64,000 nt of DNA from Streptomyces violaceorubidus. Lineage in GTDB: Bacteria; Actinomycetota; Actinomycetes; Streptomycetales; Streptomycetaceae. The DNA lies in NCBI RefSeq assembly GCF_000717995.1, contig NZ_JODM01000013.1:62001-126000 (forward strand), in the 5' to 3' direction. Numbering within the stretch: the stretch's first letter is position 1; every line of letters begins with the position of its first letter. Shown piece by piece: positions 34,535 to 43,643 of this stretch. The position numbers and the translations under genes are program-made. Under the pieces are notes generated by a model. It was not told where the DNA came from. It saw only the letters and a program-made list of their open reading frames with translations, and did no database searches.

Positions 34535-35820
34535 GCACGGCACCCATCCTCTACAGCCCCGACGGCATCGACGACCTCTCCCTGGACCCGGTCGAGCAGG
34601 CCGTCGCGGACATCGCCGCGGGCCGCCCCGTCGTGGTCGTCGACGACGAGAACCGCGAGAACGAGGGCGACCTCGTCATCGCCGCCGAGAAGGCGACCGA
34701 GGAGATCGTCGCCTTCATGATGACCGAGTGCCGCGGCCTGATCTGCGCCCCCATGGAGGGCGAGGAACTGGACCGGCTCCGGCTCCCGCAGATGGTCGAC
34801 GACAACACCGAGTCGATGAAGACCGCCTTCACGGTCACCGTGGACGCCACCGCCGCCCACGGGGTCAGCACCGGCATCTCCGCCTCGGACCGCGCCACCA
34901 CCCTCCGGCTCCTGGCGAGCGGTACCGCCGAACCCACCGACCTGGTCCGCCCCGGGCACATCTTCCCGCTGCGCGCCCGCCCCGGCGGCGTGCTCGTGCG
35001 CAACGGCCACACCGAGGCCGCCGTCGACCTCGCCCGTCTCGCGGGCCTGCGCCCGGCCGGCGCCATCGTGGAGATCGCCGGCGAGGACGGTCGCATGCTG
35101 CGGCTGCCCGAGCTGATCCCGTTCGCCCGCAAGCACGGCCTGACGATCATCTCCATCGAGGACCTCATCGCCTACCGGCGCAGCGAGGAACCCACCGTCC
35201 GCCGCGAGGCCGAGGTCCGACTGCCCACCAAGCACGGCGCGTTCACGGCGTACGGCTACCGCTCCACGGTCGACGGCGTCGAGCACATCGCGCTCGTCCA
35301 CGGCGAGATCGGCGACGGCGAGGACGTCCTGGTCCGCGTCCACTCCGAGTGCCTCACCGGCGACGTCTTCGGCTCCCAGCGCTGCGACTGCGGCCCCCAG
35401 CTCGACGCCTCGCTGGACCGCATCCACGCCGAGGGCCGGGGAGTCGTCGTCTACCTGCGCGGCCACGAGGGACGCGGCATCGGCCTGATGTCCAAGCTGC
35501 GCGCCTACGAACTCCAGGAGCGCGGCCGGGACACCCTCGACGCCAACCTGGAACTGGGGCTGCCCGCCGACGCCCGCGACTACGGCGCCGGCGCCCAGAT
35601 CCTCGCGGACCTCGGGGTACGCGCCGTCCGCCTGATGACCAACAACCCGGACAAGAGCGCGGCCCTGGAACGGCACGGCATCACGGTCACCGGCCGCGAA
35701 CCCATGCCCGTCCAGGCCGGCGAGCACAACCTCCGCTACCTGCGCACCAAGCGGGACCGGATGGGACACGACCTGCCCTGGCTGGACACGACCCCCGTGT
35801 CCACCTGCGGCAACCAGTAA
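34531..35820 (+). CDS. ribBA: Bifunctional DHBP synthase / GTP cyclohydrolase II
   Basis: Makes the two early riboflavin precursors: 3,4-dihydroxy-2-butanone 4-phosphate from ribulose 5-phosphate, and the pyrimidine from GTP. The 429-residue protein has an N-terminal RibB domain ([20 protein letters not shown] metal/substrate loop; [15 protein letters not shown]). The C-terminal RibA domain has the zinc cysteines in [15 protein letters not shown] and [11 protein letters not shown]. Both active sites look complete. ATG 34531 overlaps the ribM stop; ribH follows after 21 bases. Confidence 0.97.
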   Translation: MSTAPILYSPDGIDDLSLDPVEQAVADIAAGRPVVVVDDENRENEGDLVIAAEKATEEIVAFMMTECRGLICAPMEGEELDRLRLPQMVDDNTESMKTAFTVTVDATAAHGVSTGISASDRATTLRLLASGTAEPTDLVRPGHIFPLRARPGGVLVRNGHTEAAVDLARLAGLRPAGAIVEIAGEDGRMLRLPELIPFARKHGLTIISIEDLIAYRRSEEPTVRREAEVRLPTKHGAFTAYGYRSTVDGVEHIALVHGEIGDGEDVLVRVHSECLTGDVFGSQRCDCGPQLDASLDRIHAEGRGVVVYLRGHEGRGIGLMSKLRAYELQERGRDTLDANLELGLPADARDYGAGAQILADLGVRAVRLMTNNPDKSAALERHGITVTGREPMPVQAGEHNLRYLRTKRDRMGHDLPWLDTTPVSTCGNQ

Positions 35821-35841
35821 GCAAGTACGACGAGGAGACAC

Positions 35842-36327
35842 GTGAGCGGCAAGGGTGCACCGGAACTGTCCGTACGCAACGTCGGGGACCTCAGGGTCGC
35901 CGTGATCGCGTCGCAGTGGCACGACAAGGTGATGGACGGACTGGTGGACGGCGCCCTGCGCGCCCTGAGCGAGCTGGGGATCGACGAGCCGACGCTGCTC
36001 AGGGTCCCCGGCAGCTTCGAGCTGCCGGTGGTCGCCAAGGTCCTCGCGGGCCGCGGCTACGACGCGATCGTCGCCCTCGGCGTCGTCATCCGCGGCGGTA
36101 CCCCCCACTTCGACTACGTCTGCCAGGGGGTCACCCAGGGACTGGTCCAGGTCTCCGTCGACACCGGCGTCCCCGTCGGCTTCGGCGTCCTCACCTGCGA
36201 CACCGAGGAGCAGGCCCTGGACCGGGCCGGCATCGAGGGCTCCAGCGAGGACAAGGGACACGAGGCGGTGACCGCGGCCGTCGCCACGGCGGCCACGCTC
36301 CGCTCAGTATCCGAACCGTGGCGCTAG
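35842..36327 (+). CDS. ribH: 6,7-Dimethyl-8-ribityllumazine synthase
   Basis: Condenses the RibA- and RibB-derived intermediates to lumazine; normally forms a 60-subunit or pentameric shell. The 161-residue protein contains [20 protein letters not shown], the VPGSFELPV substrate segment, [20 protein letters not shown] (with the catalytic His) and [16 protein letters not shown]. The start is GTG 35842, with GAGGAGACAC upstream. It is the last gene of the riboflavin operon; hisE follows 33 bases later. Confidence 0.96.
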   Translation: MSGKGAPELSVRNVGDLRVAVIASQWHDKVMDGLVDGALRALSELGIDEPTLLRVPGSFELPVVAKVLAGRGYDAIVALGVVIRGGTPHFDYVCQGVTQGLVQVSVDTGVPVGFGVLTCDTEEQALDRAGIEGSSEDKGHEAVTAAVATAATLRSVSEPWR

Positions 36328-36360
36328 GCCGTCCGGCACACGCGTAAAGTGGGGCCCACC

Positions 36361-36633
36361 ATGTCCAAGAAGACTTTCGAGGAGCTCTTCACCGAGCTCC
36401 AGCACAAGGCCGCCCATGGCGACCCCGCCACCTCCCGCACCGCCGAGCTTGTGGACAAGGGGGTCCACGCCATCGGCAAGAAGGTCGTCGAGGAGGCCGC
36501 CGAGGTCTGGATGGCCGCCGAGTACGAGGGCAAGGACGCCGCAGCCGAGGAGATCTCGCAGCTGCTGTACCACGTCCAGGTGATGATGGTCGCCCGCGGC
36601 ATCTCCCTGGACGACGTCTACGCCCACCTGTAA
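36361..36633 (+). CDS. hisE: Phosphoribosyl-ATP pyrophosphatase
   Basis: Second step of histidine synthesis, converting PR-ATP to PR-AMP. The 90-residue all-alpha protein has [20 protein letters not shown] (the EExxE metal-binding helix of MazG-like folds) and [20 protein letters not shown]. The start ATG 36361 gives the family N-terminus [12 protein letters not shown]. It sits directly downstream of ribH and upstream of hisG, apart from the main his operon, as is usual in Streptomyces. Confidence 0.96.
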   Translation: MSKKTFEELFTELQHKAAHGDPATSRTAELVDKGVHAIGKKVVEEAAEVWMAAEYEGKDAAAEEISQLLYHVQVMMVARGISLDDVYAHL

Positions 36634-36678
36634 GTCACAGCCCCCCTTTTCCACCTCCACGCAAAGGAAGCCGACCTC

Positions 36679-37536
36679 ATGCTGCGCATCGCCGTCCCCA
36701 ACAAGGGTTCCCTGTCAGGCCCCGCGGGGGAGATGCTGCATGAGGCCGGCTACCAGCAGCGCCGCGAGGCCAAGGAACTGCGGATCGTCGACCCGGTCAA
36801 CGAGGTCGAGTTCTTCTACCTCCGCCCCCGCGACATCGCGATCTACGTCTCCTCCGGCAAGCTCGACATCGGCATCACCGGCCGCGACCTGCTGATCGAC
36901 TCCGGCGCCGACGCCGAGGAGATCCTCCCGCTCGGCTTCGCCCGCTCCACCTTCCGCTTCGCCGGCAAGCCGGGCACCGCGAACGGCGTCACCGACCTCA
37001 AGGGCCGCACCGTCGCCACCTCCTACGAGGGCATCGTCGCCGCCCACCTGGCCGAGCAGGGCGTCGACGCCTCCGTCGTCCACCTGGACGGCGCCGTCGA
37101 GACCGCCATCGAGCTCGGCGTCGCCGAGGTCATCGCGGACGTCGTGGAGACCGGCACCTCCCTGCGCAACGCGGGCCTGGAGGTCTTCGGCGAGCCCATC
37201 ATGAAGTCCGAGGCCGTCGTCATCCGCCGCTCTGACGCGGAGCCCGACGACACCACCGAGCCCAAGGTCCAGCAGTTCCTGCGCCGCCTCCAGGGCGTCC
37301 TGGTGGCCCGGACCTACGTGATGATGGACTACGACTGCCGGGTGGAGCAGCTGGAGAAGGCCGTCGCCCTCACCCCCGGCCTGGAGTCCCCGACCGTGTC
37401 CCCGCTGCACAACGAGGGCTGGGTCGCCGTCCGCGCGATGGTCCCGGCCAAGGAGGCCCAGCGGATCATGGACGACCTGTACGAGATCGGCGCCCGGGCC
37501 ATCCTGACCACGGCCATCCACGCCTGCCGGCTCTGA
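36679..37536 (+). CDS. hisG: ATP phosphoribosyltransferase, long form
   Basis: First, feedback-controlled step of histidine synthesis. The 285-residue length and the C-terminal domain from about residue 215 (LEKAVALTPGLESPTVSPLH, EAQRIMDDLYEIGARAILTT) mark the long HisG with a histidine-binding regulatory module, so no HisZ is needed. The catalytic part shows RIAVPNKGSLSGPAGEML, DIGITGRDLLIDSGADAEEI and ADVVETGTSLRNAGLEVF (PRPP loop). ATG 36679 has AAAGGAAG upstream. It is 45 bases after hisE. Confidence 0.97.
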   Translation: MLRIAVPNKGSLSGPAGEMLHEAGYQQRREAKELRIVDPVNEVEFFYLRPRDIAIYVSSGKLDIGITGRDLLIDSGADAEEILPLGFARSTFRFAGKPGTANGVTDLKGRTVATSYEGIVAAHLAEQGVDASVVHLDGAVETAIELGVAEVIADVVETGTSLRNAGLEVFGEPIMKSEAVVIRRSDAEPDDTTEPKVQQFLRRLQGVLVARTYVMMDYDCRVEQLEKAVALTPGLESPTVSPLHNEGWVAVRAMVPAKEAQRIMDDLYEIGARAILTTAIHACRL

Positions 37537-37573
37537 CCCCTCGCCGTCCCGGAGCACGACCCGGAGCCACGCC

Positions 37574-38044
37574 ATGCCCGACACCACACCGGACCACCCG
37601 CCGGCCCTGCCCGTCACCTTCCGTCCGGGCCGCACCCGTGCCGTCCTGATCACCCTCGCGGTCATCACCTTCGTGACCGTCACGGCGCTCGGGATGCTGC
37701 TCGGCGGCCTCGGCCCCGGCGAGCGCCTCAGCTTCGTGCTGACCGCCCTCGTCCTGGCCGGCGTGCTGCTCCTGCTCGCCCGGCCCCGGGTCGTGGCCGA
37801 CGAGTCGGGCGTCACCGTGGTCAACCTGACCGCCAGGCGCCGCCTAGCATGGCCCGAGATCCTCCGGGTCAACCTCCGCCAGGGCGACCCCTGGGTCTTT
37901 CTCGACCTCAGCGACGGCACCAGCCTGCCCGCGCTCGGCATCCAGCCCGGCATCGCCAAGCAGCAGGCCCTCGCCGACGCACGTGCTCTGCGCGACCTCG
38001 TGGAGGCCCGTTCCGGTGCCCTCCCCGAGGCCCCGCGTGACTGA
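37574..38044 (+). CDS. PH domain-containing membrane protein
   Basis: A 156-residue protein with two hydrophobic helices (VLITLAVITFVTVTALGMLL and FVLTALVLAGVLLLLARP) followed by a bacterial PH-like domain (VVADESGVTVVNLTARRRLA, WPEILRVNLRQGDPWVFLDL). It lies 37 bases after hisG on the same strand and is probably co-transcribed. Role unknown; PH-like proteins of this type are usually membrane-associated accessory proteins. Confidence 0.82.
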   Translation: MPDTTPDHPPALPVTFRPGRTRAVLITLAVITFVTVTALGMLLGGLGPGERLSFVLTALVLAGVLLLLARPRVVADESGVTVVNLTARRRLAWPEILRVNLRQGDPWVFLDLSDGTSLPALGIQPGIAKQQALADARALRDLVEARSGALPEAPRD

Positions 38045-38247
38045 CGCGGCGCCGCCGACCCTGCCGCGGGCCCCCTTTTCGTGATTAATCTGGGAACGAG
38101 GACGCGGCCGTCGCGTCCCCGCCCCCGTCGCTCCGCCCGGTGCGCGGGGTTCCTGCTACCCGAGGAGTGACTCCCTCCGGCGATGGACGGACCGTCCTGC
38201 AGTACCCGCGCCGCCCTCTGCTGTGACACCCCACAGGCGGCGGCATC

Positions 38248-39579
38248 ATGACCACCCCCCTGCTGCTCCTGGCAGCCGCGTTCCTGCTGATCCTCGCCAA
38301 CGGCTTCTTCGTCGCGGCCGAGTTCGGCCTGGTGACCGTCGAACGTCCCGACGCCGAGCAGGCCGCCGCGGCCGGCGACCGGCGCGCCCACCGGGTCGTC
38401 GAGTCCCTGAAGGAGCTGTCCTTCCAGCTCTCCGGCACCCAGCTCGGGATCACCATCACCTCCCTCGTCGTCGGCATGCTCGCCGAACCGGCGCTCGCCC
38501 GGCTGCTCGACGGCCCGTTCACCGCGATCGGCGTCCCCGACGGGGCCGTGCCCGGCGTGTCGGTCGTCGTCGGCATGCTGCTGGCCTCCGCGGTCCAGAT
38601 GGTGATCGGCGAACTGGTGCCCAAGAACTGGGCGGTGTCCAAGCCGCTCCAGGTCGCGCGCTTCGTCGCCGGCCCCCAGCACGCCTTCGCCCGCCTCTTC
38701 CACCCGGTGATCGCCGCGCTCAACACGGTGGCCAACCGCCTGGTCCGCGCCCTGGGCATCGAACCCGCCGAGGAACTGGCCTCCGCCCGCACCCCCGGCG
38801 AACTGGTCTCCCTGGCCCGGCACTCGGCCCGGGCCGGCGCCCTGGAACAGGACACCGCCGACCTCTTCGTACGGACCCTGTCCCTCGGCGAGCTGACCGC
38901 CCAGCACGTCATGACCCCCCGGGTGAAGGTCAGCGCCCTGCACTCCACCGCCACCGCCGAGGACGTGGTCAACCTGACCCGTGCCACCGGGCTGTCCCGC
39001 TTCCCCGTCTACCGGGAGAAGATCGACGAGATCGTCGGCATGGTCCACCTCAAGGACGCCCTCGCGGTCCCCGTGCACGACCGGCTGCGCACCCCGGCCG
39101 GCCGGATCGCCCGCCCCGCGCTGCTCGTCCCCGAGACCCTGCCCGTACGGCCGCTGCTCACCCGGCTGCGCAGCGAGCAGCCCATCGCGGTGGTGGTCGA
39201 CGAGTACGGCGGCACGGCCGGCGTCGTCACCCTGGAGGACATCGTCGAGGAGATCGTCGGCGAGGTCCGCGACGAGCACGACGGCCTCGACGTCCCCGAA
39301 CTCGTCCCCGCCCCGCCCGAGGACGGGCGCCCCGCCTGGGACGTCGACGGCAGCTGCCGCGTCGACGTCCTGCGCCGCGTCGGCCTGGAAGCCCCCGAGG
39401 GCCCGTACGAGACGGTGGCCGGACTCGTCGCCGACCTGCTCGGCCGCATCCCGGCCGTCGGCGACCGCGCGGAACTGCCCGGCTGGCGGCTCTCCGTCCG
39501 CCAGGTCGGCCACTACCGCGCCGAGCGGATACGACTGGTGCGCACCGCCGCGGTCTCCGCGCTGGAGGCCGTCCGATGA
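38248..39579 (+). CDS. CNNM/HlyC-CorC family transporter-like protein
   Basis: A 443-residue membrane protein: DUF21 transmembrane domain (FLLILANGFFVAAEFGLVTV and ASAVQMVIGELVPKNWAVSK), then two CBS domains (VMTPRVKVSALHSTATAEDV, VVVDEYGGTAGVVTLEDIVE) and a C-terminal CorC_HlyC domain (WDVDGSCRVDVLRRVGLEAP). Family members handle magnesium or other divalent ions, with adenosine nucleotides binding the CBS pair. The start is ATG 38248. Its TGA overlaps the ATG of the second paralogue by four bases. The 203 bases upstream hold no recognised element. Confidence 0.93.
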   Translation: MTTPLLLLAAAFLLILANGFFVAAEFGLVTVERPDAEQAAAAGDRRAHRVVESLKELSFQLSGTQLGITITSLVVGMLAEPALARLLDGPFTAIGVPDGAVPGVSVVVGMLLASAVQMVIGELVPKNWAVSKPLQVARFVAGPQHAFARLFHPVIAALNTVANRLVRALGIEPAEELASARTPGELVSLARHSARAGALEQDTADLFVRTLSLGELTAQHVMTPRVKVSALHSTATAEDVVNLTRATGLSRFPVYREKIDEIVGMVHLKDALAVPVHDRLRTPAGRIARPALLVPETLPVRPLLTRLRSEQPIAVVVDEYGGTAGVVTLEDIVEEIVGEVRDEHDGLDVPELVPAPPEDGRPAWDVDGSCRVDVLRRVGLEAPEGPYETVAGLVADLLGRIPAVGDRAELPGWRLSVRQVGHYRAERIRLVRTAAVSALEAVR

Positions 39580-40652
39580 GCGTCCTGCAACTCCTCTTCG
39601 CCGCGCTGCTCGTGCTCGCCAACGGCTTCTTCGTCGGCGCCGAGTTCGCCCTGGTCTCCGTGCGCCGCAGCCAGATCGAACCCCTCGGCACCGCCCGCGC
39701 CCGGCAGGTGCTGTACGGCCTGGAACGGCTGCCGCAGATGATGGCCGCCGCCCAGTTCGGCATTACCGTCTGCTCGCTGACCCTCGGCGCCGTCGCCGAA
39801 CCGACCGTCGCCCACCTGCTGGAGCCGGTCTTCGAGTGGGTCCACCTGCCGCACGGCATGATCCACCCGCTCGGCTACGTCATCGCGCTGGCCGCCGTCG
39901 TCTTCTGCCACCTCGTCATCGGCGAGATGGTCCCCAAGAACCTCGCGATGGCCGCCCCCGAGAAGGCCGCGCTGTGGCTCAGCCCCGGCCTGGTCGCCTT
40001 CGCCCGCCTGTGCCGGCCGGTCACCGTCGCGCTCGGGGCCTGCGCCCAGGGCATCCTGAGGCTCTTCCACGTCGAGCCCAAGGACGAGGTCGAGGCCGTC
40101 TTCACCAGCGAGCAGCTCAACCGCCTGGTGGAGGACGCCGGTCAGGCGGGGCTCCTCGACCCGGAGGAACAGGAACGCCTGGAGGACGCCCTGGAGCTGG
40201 GCTCCCGCCCGGTGACGGACGTACTCCTCGCACGTGAGTCCCTGGTGACGGTCAGCCCCTCGGTCACGCCCGGCGAGATCGTCGCGCTCACCGCACGCAC
40301 CGGGTACTCGCGCTTCCCGATCGCGGCGGACCAGGGCCCCTTCATGGGCTACCTGCACGTCAAGGACGTCCTCGACCTGGAGGAGTCCGAGCGGGCCGTC
40401 CCCCAGCACCTGTGGCGCCCGATGACCACCCTGCGCCCCGAACTCCCCCTGGACGACGCCCTCACGGTGATGCGCCGTGCGGCGACCCACCTGGCCCAGG
40501 TCACGGACGCGTCGGGCAGGGTCCTCGGTCTGGTCGCCCTGGAGGACGTACTGGAACTCCTGGTCGGCGAGGTACGGGACCCGGCCCACCGGGACGACGC
40601 CGCGCTCTCGCCGGCCCGGCGGAGCGGTCCGGCCCTGACCCAGGCGTCCTGA
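39576..40652 (+). CDS. Second CNNM-family protein without the CorC_HlyC tail
   Basis: A 358-residue paralogue of the preceding gene. The DUF21 domain (ALLVLANGFFVGAEFALVSV, VVFCHLVIGEMVPKNLAMAA) and CBS pair (ILRLFHVEPKDEVEAVFTSE leads in; SRFPIAADQGPFMGYLHVKD; GLVALEDVLELLVGEVRDP) are present. The protein ends soon after the second CBS, so the C-terminal transporter-associated domain is absent. The overlapping start (ATGA at 39576-39579) implies coupled synthesis, so the two could form a heteromer; inference only. Confidence 0.92.
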   Translation: MSVLQLLFAALLVLANGFFVGAEFALVSVRRSQIEPLGTARARQVLYGLERLPQMMAAAQFGITVCSLTLGAVAEPTVAHLLEPVFEWVHLPHGMIHPLGYVIALAAVVFCHLVIGEMVPKNLAMAAPEKAALWLSPGLVAFARLCRPVTVALGACAQGILRLFHVEPKDEVEAVFTSEQLNRLVEDAGQAGLLDPEEQERLEDALELGSRPVTDVLLARESLVTVSPSVTPGEIVALTARTGYSRFPIAADQGPFMGYLHVKDVLDLEESERAVPQHLWRPMTTLRPELPLDDALTVMRRAATHLAQVTDASGRVLGLVALEDVLELLVGEVRDPAHRDDAALSPARRSGPALTQAS

Positions 40653-40665
40653 GCCGCGTCCGGGC

Positions 40666-41325
40666 TCAGAGCCGTCCCAGGGCCCGGTACCCCGAGGCCC
40701 GGTACCGGGCCAGCGTCGTCGCCCGGGCCTCTGCGGCCCGGGCGACCCGGTCGTAGTGCTCCTCCGCGAGCCCCAGGAACAGGTCGAGGAAGCCGGGGAG
40801 GGACCTGTCCCACTCGATCTCCCCCCAGCAGCTCTGGAGCGTCGCGTTCAGCCGGACCTGCCCGGTGCCCAGGTTCTCGATGCGGTACAGCGGCGCGGGC
40901 AGCGCGTGAAAGGGGGCCGTCCGCACATACGAGAACGTGGCGGTCCGGCCCGTCAGGGTGTACCCGACTTCGGTGATGAAGAAGGTGGCGCCGCTCTCGT
41001 AGAAGCGCAGCAGGTTGCCGACACTGCACACGCCGCCGTCCGAGTACCGGCCGTCCGCGAGGTCCTTGGACTTGAAGTCGACGCCCACCACCTCGCCCGC
41101 CGTGCTGAACCCGGCGTCGTAGATCGACCGCCGTCCGGGCCGGGGCAGCGCATCCGCGCCCCATGTCGCGCACAGGTCTTCCCAGCGGTCCGTGACCGCC
41201 TTCTCCACGTGCGCGCCGAACGCGCGCGCGTCCGGCTGCTCCTCCAGGCCGTGCGCCTCGATCACGGCGAGGAACGATCGGTCCAACGTGGTGGACCACT
41301 GGCGTGCGGCGGTACCGGTCAGCAT
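40666..41325 (-). CDS. Putative PD-(D/E)XK nuclease-like protein, orphan
   Basis: A 219-residue protein with no sure family. Near its middle it has RRSIYDAGFSTAGEVVGVDF then KSKD, giving D70 ... D83-F-K85, the spacing and form of a PD-(D/E)XK metal site. DGGVCSVGNLLRFY and TFFITEVGY follow, which resemble core strands of type II restriction enzymes. No methyltransferase lies nearby. The start ATG 41325 lacks a good ribosome-binding site, so a different start is possible. It is convergent with the CNNM pair (13 bases apart) and 32 bases after an EccA-like gene on the same strand, so both may be one operon. Confidence 0.6.
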   Translation of the reverse strand: MLTGTAARQWSTTLDRSFLAVIEAHGLEEQPDARAFGAHVEKAVTDRWEDLCATWGADALPRPGRRSIYDAGFSTAGEVVGVDFKSKDLADGRYSDGGVCSVGNLLRFYESGATFFITEVGYTLTGRTATFSYVRTAPFHALPAPLYRIENLGTGQVRLNATLQSCWGEIEWDRSLPGFLDLFLGLAEEHYDRVARAAEARATTLARYRASGYRALGRL

Positions 41326-41357
41326 GGAGCAACCATACGGAGGCGCGCTCCCGCCCG

Positions 41358-43214
41358 TCAGGGGCCCGGCGGATCCTGCGGCCCGCGCCCGCTCAGGACC
41401 TCCCCGTACGCCTGCATCAGATCCGGCAGCCGCAACGTCGCCAGGTCGTCCCGGGTCAGCGCCCCCGGATACACGGACAACCGCAGATCCCGGTACGCGC
41501 AGCTCTTCTCGTACAGCGTCCGCAGGAACCGCCCGTTCCCCAACTCGTCGATCCACCCCTGGTCCACCACGTGCCCGGCGATCGACCGCAGCTCGTCCAG
41601 CGCCTCCTCGTCCCACCCGTCGCCGTTCTCCGCCGCGAGCACCTCGCCGATCGAGGTCAGCTCCAACGGCCGGTACGACGGGAAGTCGACCCGGGTGGTG
41701 AAGCGGGAGGAGAGCCCCGGGTTGGCGCTGAGCAGCCGGTCCATGCCCTCCGGATAGCCGGCCAGGATCACCACCAGGTGGTCCCGGTTGTCCTCGGCCC
41801 GTTTCAGCAGCACCTGGAGTGCCTCGTCGCCGTACGCGTCGCCCTTGCCGTACCCGGAGTTGGACAGGGAGTACGCCTCGTCGACGAAGAGGACACCGCC
41901 GAGCGCGGAGTCGATCAGCTCGTTCGCCTTCACGGCGGTCTGCCCCAGGTACTCGCCGACCAGATCGGCCCGCTGCGCCTCCACCAGGTGGTCGCCGCCC
42001 AGCAGCCCGAGGGCGTAGAAGACCCGGCCCAGGATCCGGGCCACGGTGGTCTTGCCGGTGCCGGAGGGGCCCGAGAAGACGAAGTGACGTTTGGGCGGCT
42101 GCACGGGCAGGCCCTGACCGGCCCGCAGCCGCGCCATGTTCAGCTGCGCGGACAGCGCCTTGACCTGCCGCTTCACCGGTTCGAGGCCCACCATCCGCTC
42201 CAGCTCGGCGAGCGCCTCCTCCAGCAACGCGGGATCGGTGGGTCCGCTGGGCAGGGACGGGTCGGGTCCGCCCGCCTTCTCGCGCACCGACGGTCCGCCG
42301 AGCCGGGGCAGCGGGGCGGCCGGCTGGGGCTCGGGAGCGGAGAGCTTGACGTCGCGCTCCTCGGTGCCGAAGAACGGGTCGAGTCCGTCCAGGCCGTCCG
42401 CCCCCACCCCCGCCTGCGCGAGTCCCGTGAGGTCGGCCGAGTCGTCGTACCCGTCCCCCTCGGCGATCGCGGCCAGCCGGGCCGAGGTGTCCATGAACGC
42501 GGGGTCGACGCGGTGCACCGCCCGGTACAGCGGGAGCGCGGCGGCGCTGCGCCCGGTCCCCTCGTGGGCCCGGGCCAGCCAGTAGCGCAGTTCCTTGCGC
42601 TGCGGCTGCTCGCTGCGGCACCGCATCAGGGCCGCCGACAACAGCGGCTCGGCCTGCCCGTACATCTCCAGGCGGACCCGGGCCATGCCGCTGAACAGGC
42701 CGGCCTCGATGCCCAGTAAGGGGTCGCCGAGCAGCGGGTCGGTGTGCCGGACGAGCTGCTCCCAGTCCTTGACGAGATAGGAGCGGCACGCGTGCAGGAA
42801 GCGGACCTGGGGGTCGGAGTCCACCGGGGGCAGCCCGGCCAGGGCCCGGTCCAGCTCCGGGACGTGCCGGCCGTCCAGCCAGTGCGAGGCGTGCGCCAGC
42901 AGCAGGTCGCGCGGGTTCTCCAGCACCGGCTGCACCCACCAGCCCAGCCAGTACCAGGAGTTGAGCGTCCGGCGGTGGCGGGCCCGCTGCTCGCCGAAGC
43001 GGTCGCGGTTGCGGAACATTCGCAGGAGCGCGTTGGTGGTGTCCACGCGCAGGGCGTGCAGTCCCAGCCAGCCGTCGGCCATCGTGGGGTCGATCCGTAC
43101 CGCCGCCCGGAACTCCTCCTCCGCCTGCGGGTAGGCCCCCATGGTGTAGGCGTCCACGCCGCGCAGCCAGGCGAGTTCGGCCGGGGCCTGTGGGCCCTGC
43201 GTGCCGAAGTCCAT
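41358..43214 (-). CDS. EccA/CbbX-like AAA+ ATPase with N-terminal TPR region
   Basis: A 618-residue protein. The N-terminal half is made of TPR-like helices (LRGVDAYTMGAYPQAEEEFR). The C-terminal half is a CbxX/CfxQ AAA+ domain: Walker A GPSGTGKTT at about residues 382-390, Walker B GGVLFVDEAYSL near 439-450, sensor VVILAGYPEGMDRL and arginine-finger region NPGLSSRFTTRVDF. This architecture is that of EccA, the cytosolic ATPase of ESX/type VII secretion. No other ESX component (EccB-E, EsxA/B, MycP) is nearby. I chose ATG 43214, with GGTGGGGGA upstream, over GTG 43226. Confidence 0.9.
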   Translation of the reverse strand: MDFGTQGPQAPAELAWLRGVDAYTMGAYPQAEEEFRAAVRIDPTMADGWLGLHALRVDTTNALLRMFRNRDRFGEQRARHRRTLNSWYWLGWWVQPVLENPRDLLLAHASHWLDGRHVPELDRALAGLPPVDSDPQVRFLHACRSYLVKDWEQLVRHTDPLLGDPLLGIEAGLFSGMARVRLEMYGQAEPLLSAALMRCRSEQPQRKELRYWLARAHEGTGRSAAALPLYRAVHRVDPAFMDTSARLAAIAEGDGYDDSADLTGLAQAGVGADGLDGLDPFFGTEERDVKLSAPEPQPAAPLPRLGGPSVREKAGGPDPSLPSGPTDPALLEEALAELERMVGLEPVKRQVKALSAQLNMARLRAGQGLPVQPPKRHFVFSGPSGTGKTTVARILGRVFYALGLLGGDHLVEAQRADLVGEYLGQTAVKANELIDSALGGVLFVDEAYSLSNSGYGKGDAYGDEALQVLLKRAEDNRDHLVVILAGYPEGMDRLLSANPGLSSRFTTRVDFPSYRPLELTSIGEVLAAENGDGWDEEALDELRSIAGHVVDQGWIDELGNGRFLRTLYEKSCAYRDLRLSVYPGALTRDDLATLRLPDLMQAYGEVLSGRGPQDPPGP

Positions 43215-43643
43215 CACGTCCCCCACCTACCGTGCCCCCGTCGGTATGCCGCCGAGCCGTCGCCCGTCGGCCGCCTTGGTCAACGGCTGTACCGCGGACC
43301 GGAGTTGCAGGTGCGTGCGGCAATCTCCCGTAGGTCGCACCGAGGGCATCGTACCCGCGGCGGTCTTTCCTCCGAAGGGTGCGGGAGGGGTCGTTCCACG
43401 AGGTGGGAGCGGGTGGGGCGCAGGGCCGAACGGTGACTGAGGGTGAGCGTACGGCGCCGCGGAGCAGCCGGAAAACAGCCTCGGGGCAGAACGAAGCCCC
43501 CGATCACGGGGGAACAACCGGGGGCTTCGCGTCTGCCGGCGGCTTCGAGCTGCCGCACATCCAGAACGTAAGACCTGTACGGCCCCCGGGTCAAGCGAAG
43601 TTGGGGCACGTCGGCGCGTTGTCCGTGTGCGATCTTCACGAGT
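43215..43643. other. Intergenic region, mostly noncoding
   Basis: 429 bases upstream of the EccA-like gene and downstream of the uridine-kinase-like gene (both minus strand). It contains the hairpin at 43492-43529 and must hold the EccA-like promoter near 43230-43400. Short open frames here are not family-like. No tRNA was found. Confidence 0.45.
43492..43529. terminator. Hairpin downstream of the uridine-kinase-like gene
   Basis: CGAAGCCCCCG (43492-43502) pairs perfectly with CGGGGGCTTCG (43519-43529). The loop contains a second GGGGG that could pair with the same C run, so two mutually exclusive hairpins exist. It lies about 115 bases beyond the minus-strand kinase stop. No U tract. Confidence 0.55.

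Noticed and set aside
43480..43580. tRNA or small RNA gene near 43500
   Set aside because: The hairpin is clear but no tRNA arms or GGTTCRA box could be assembled on either strand.
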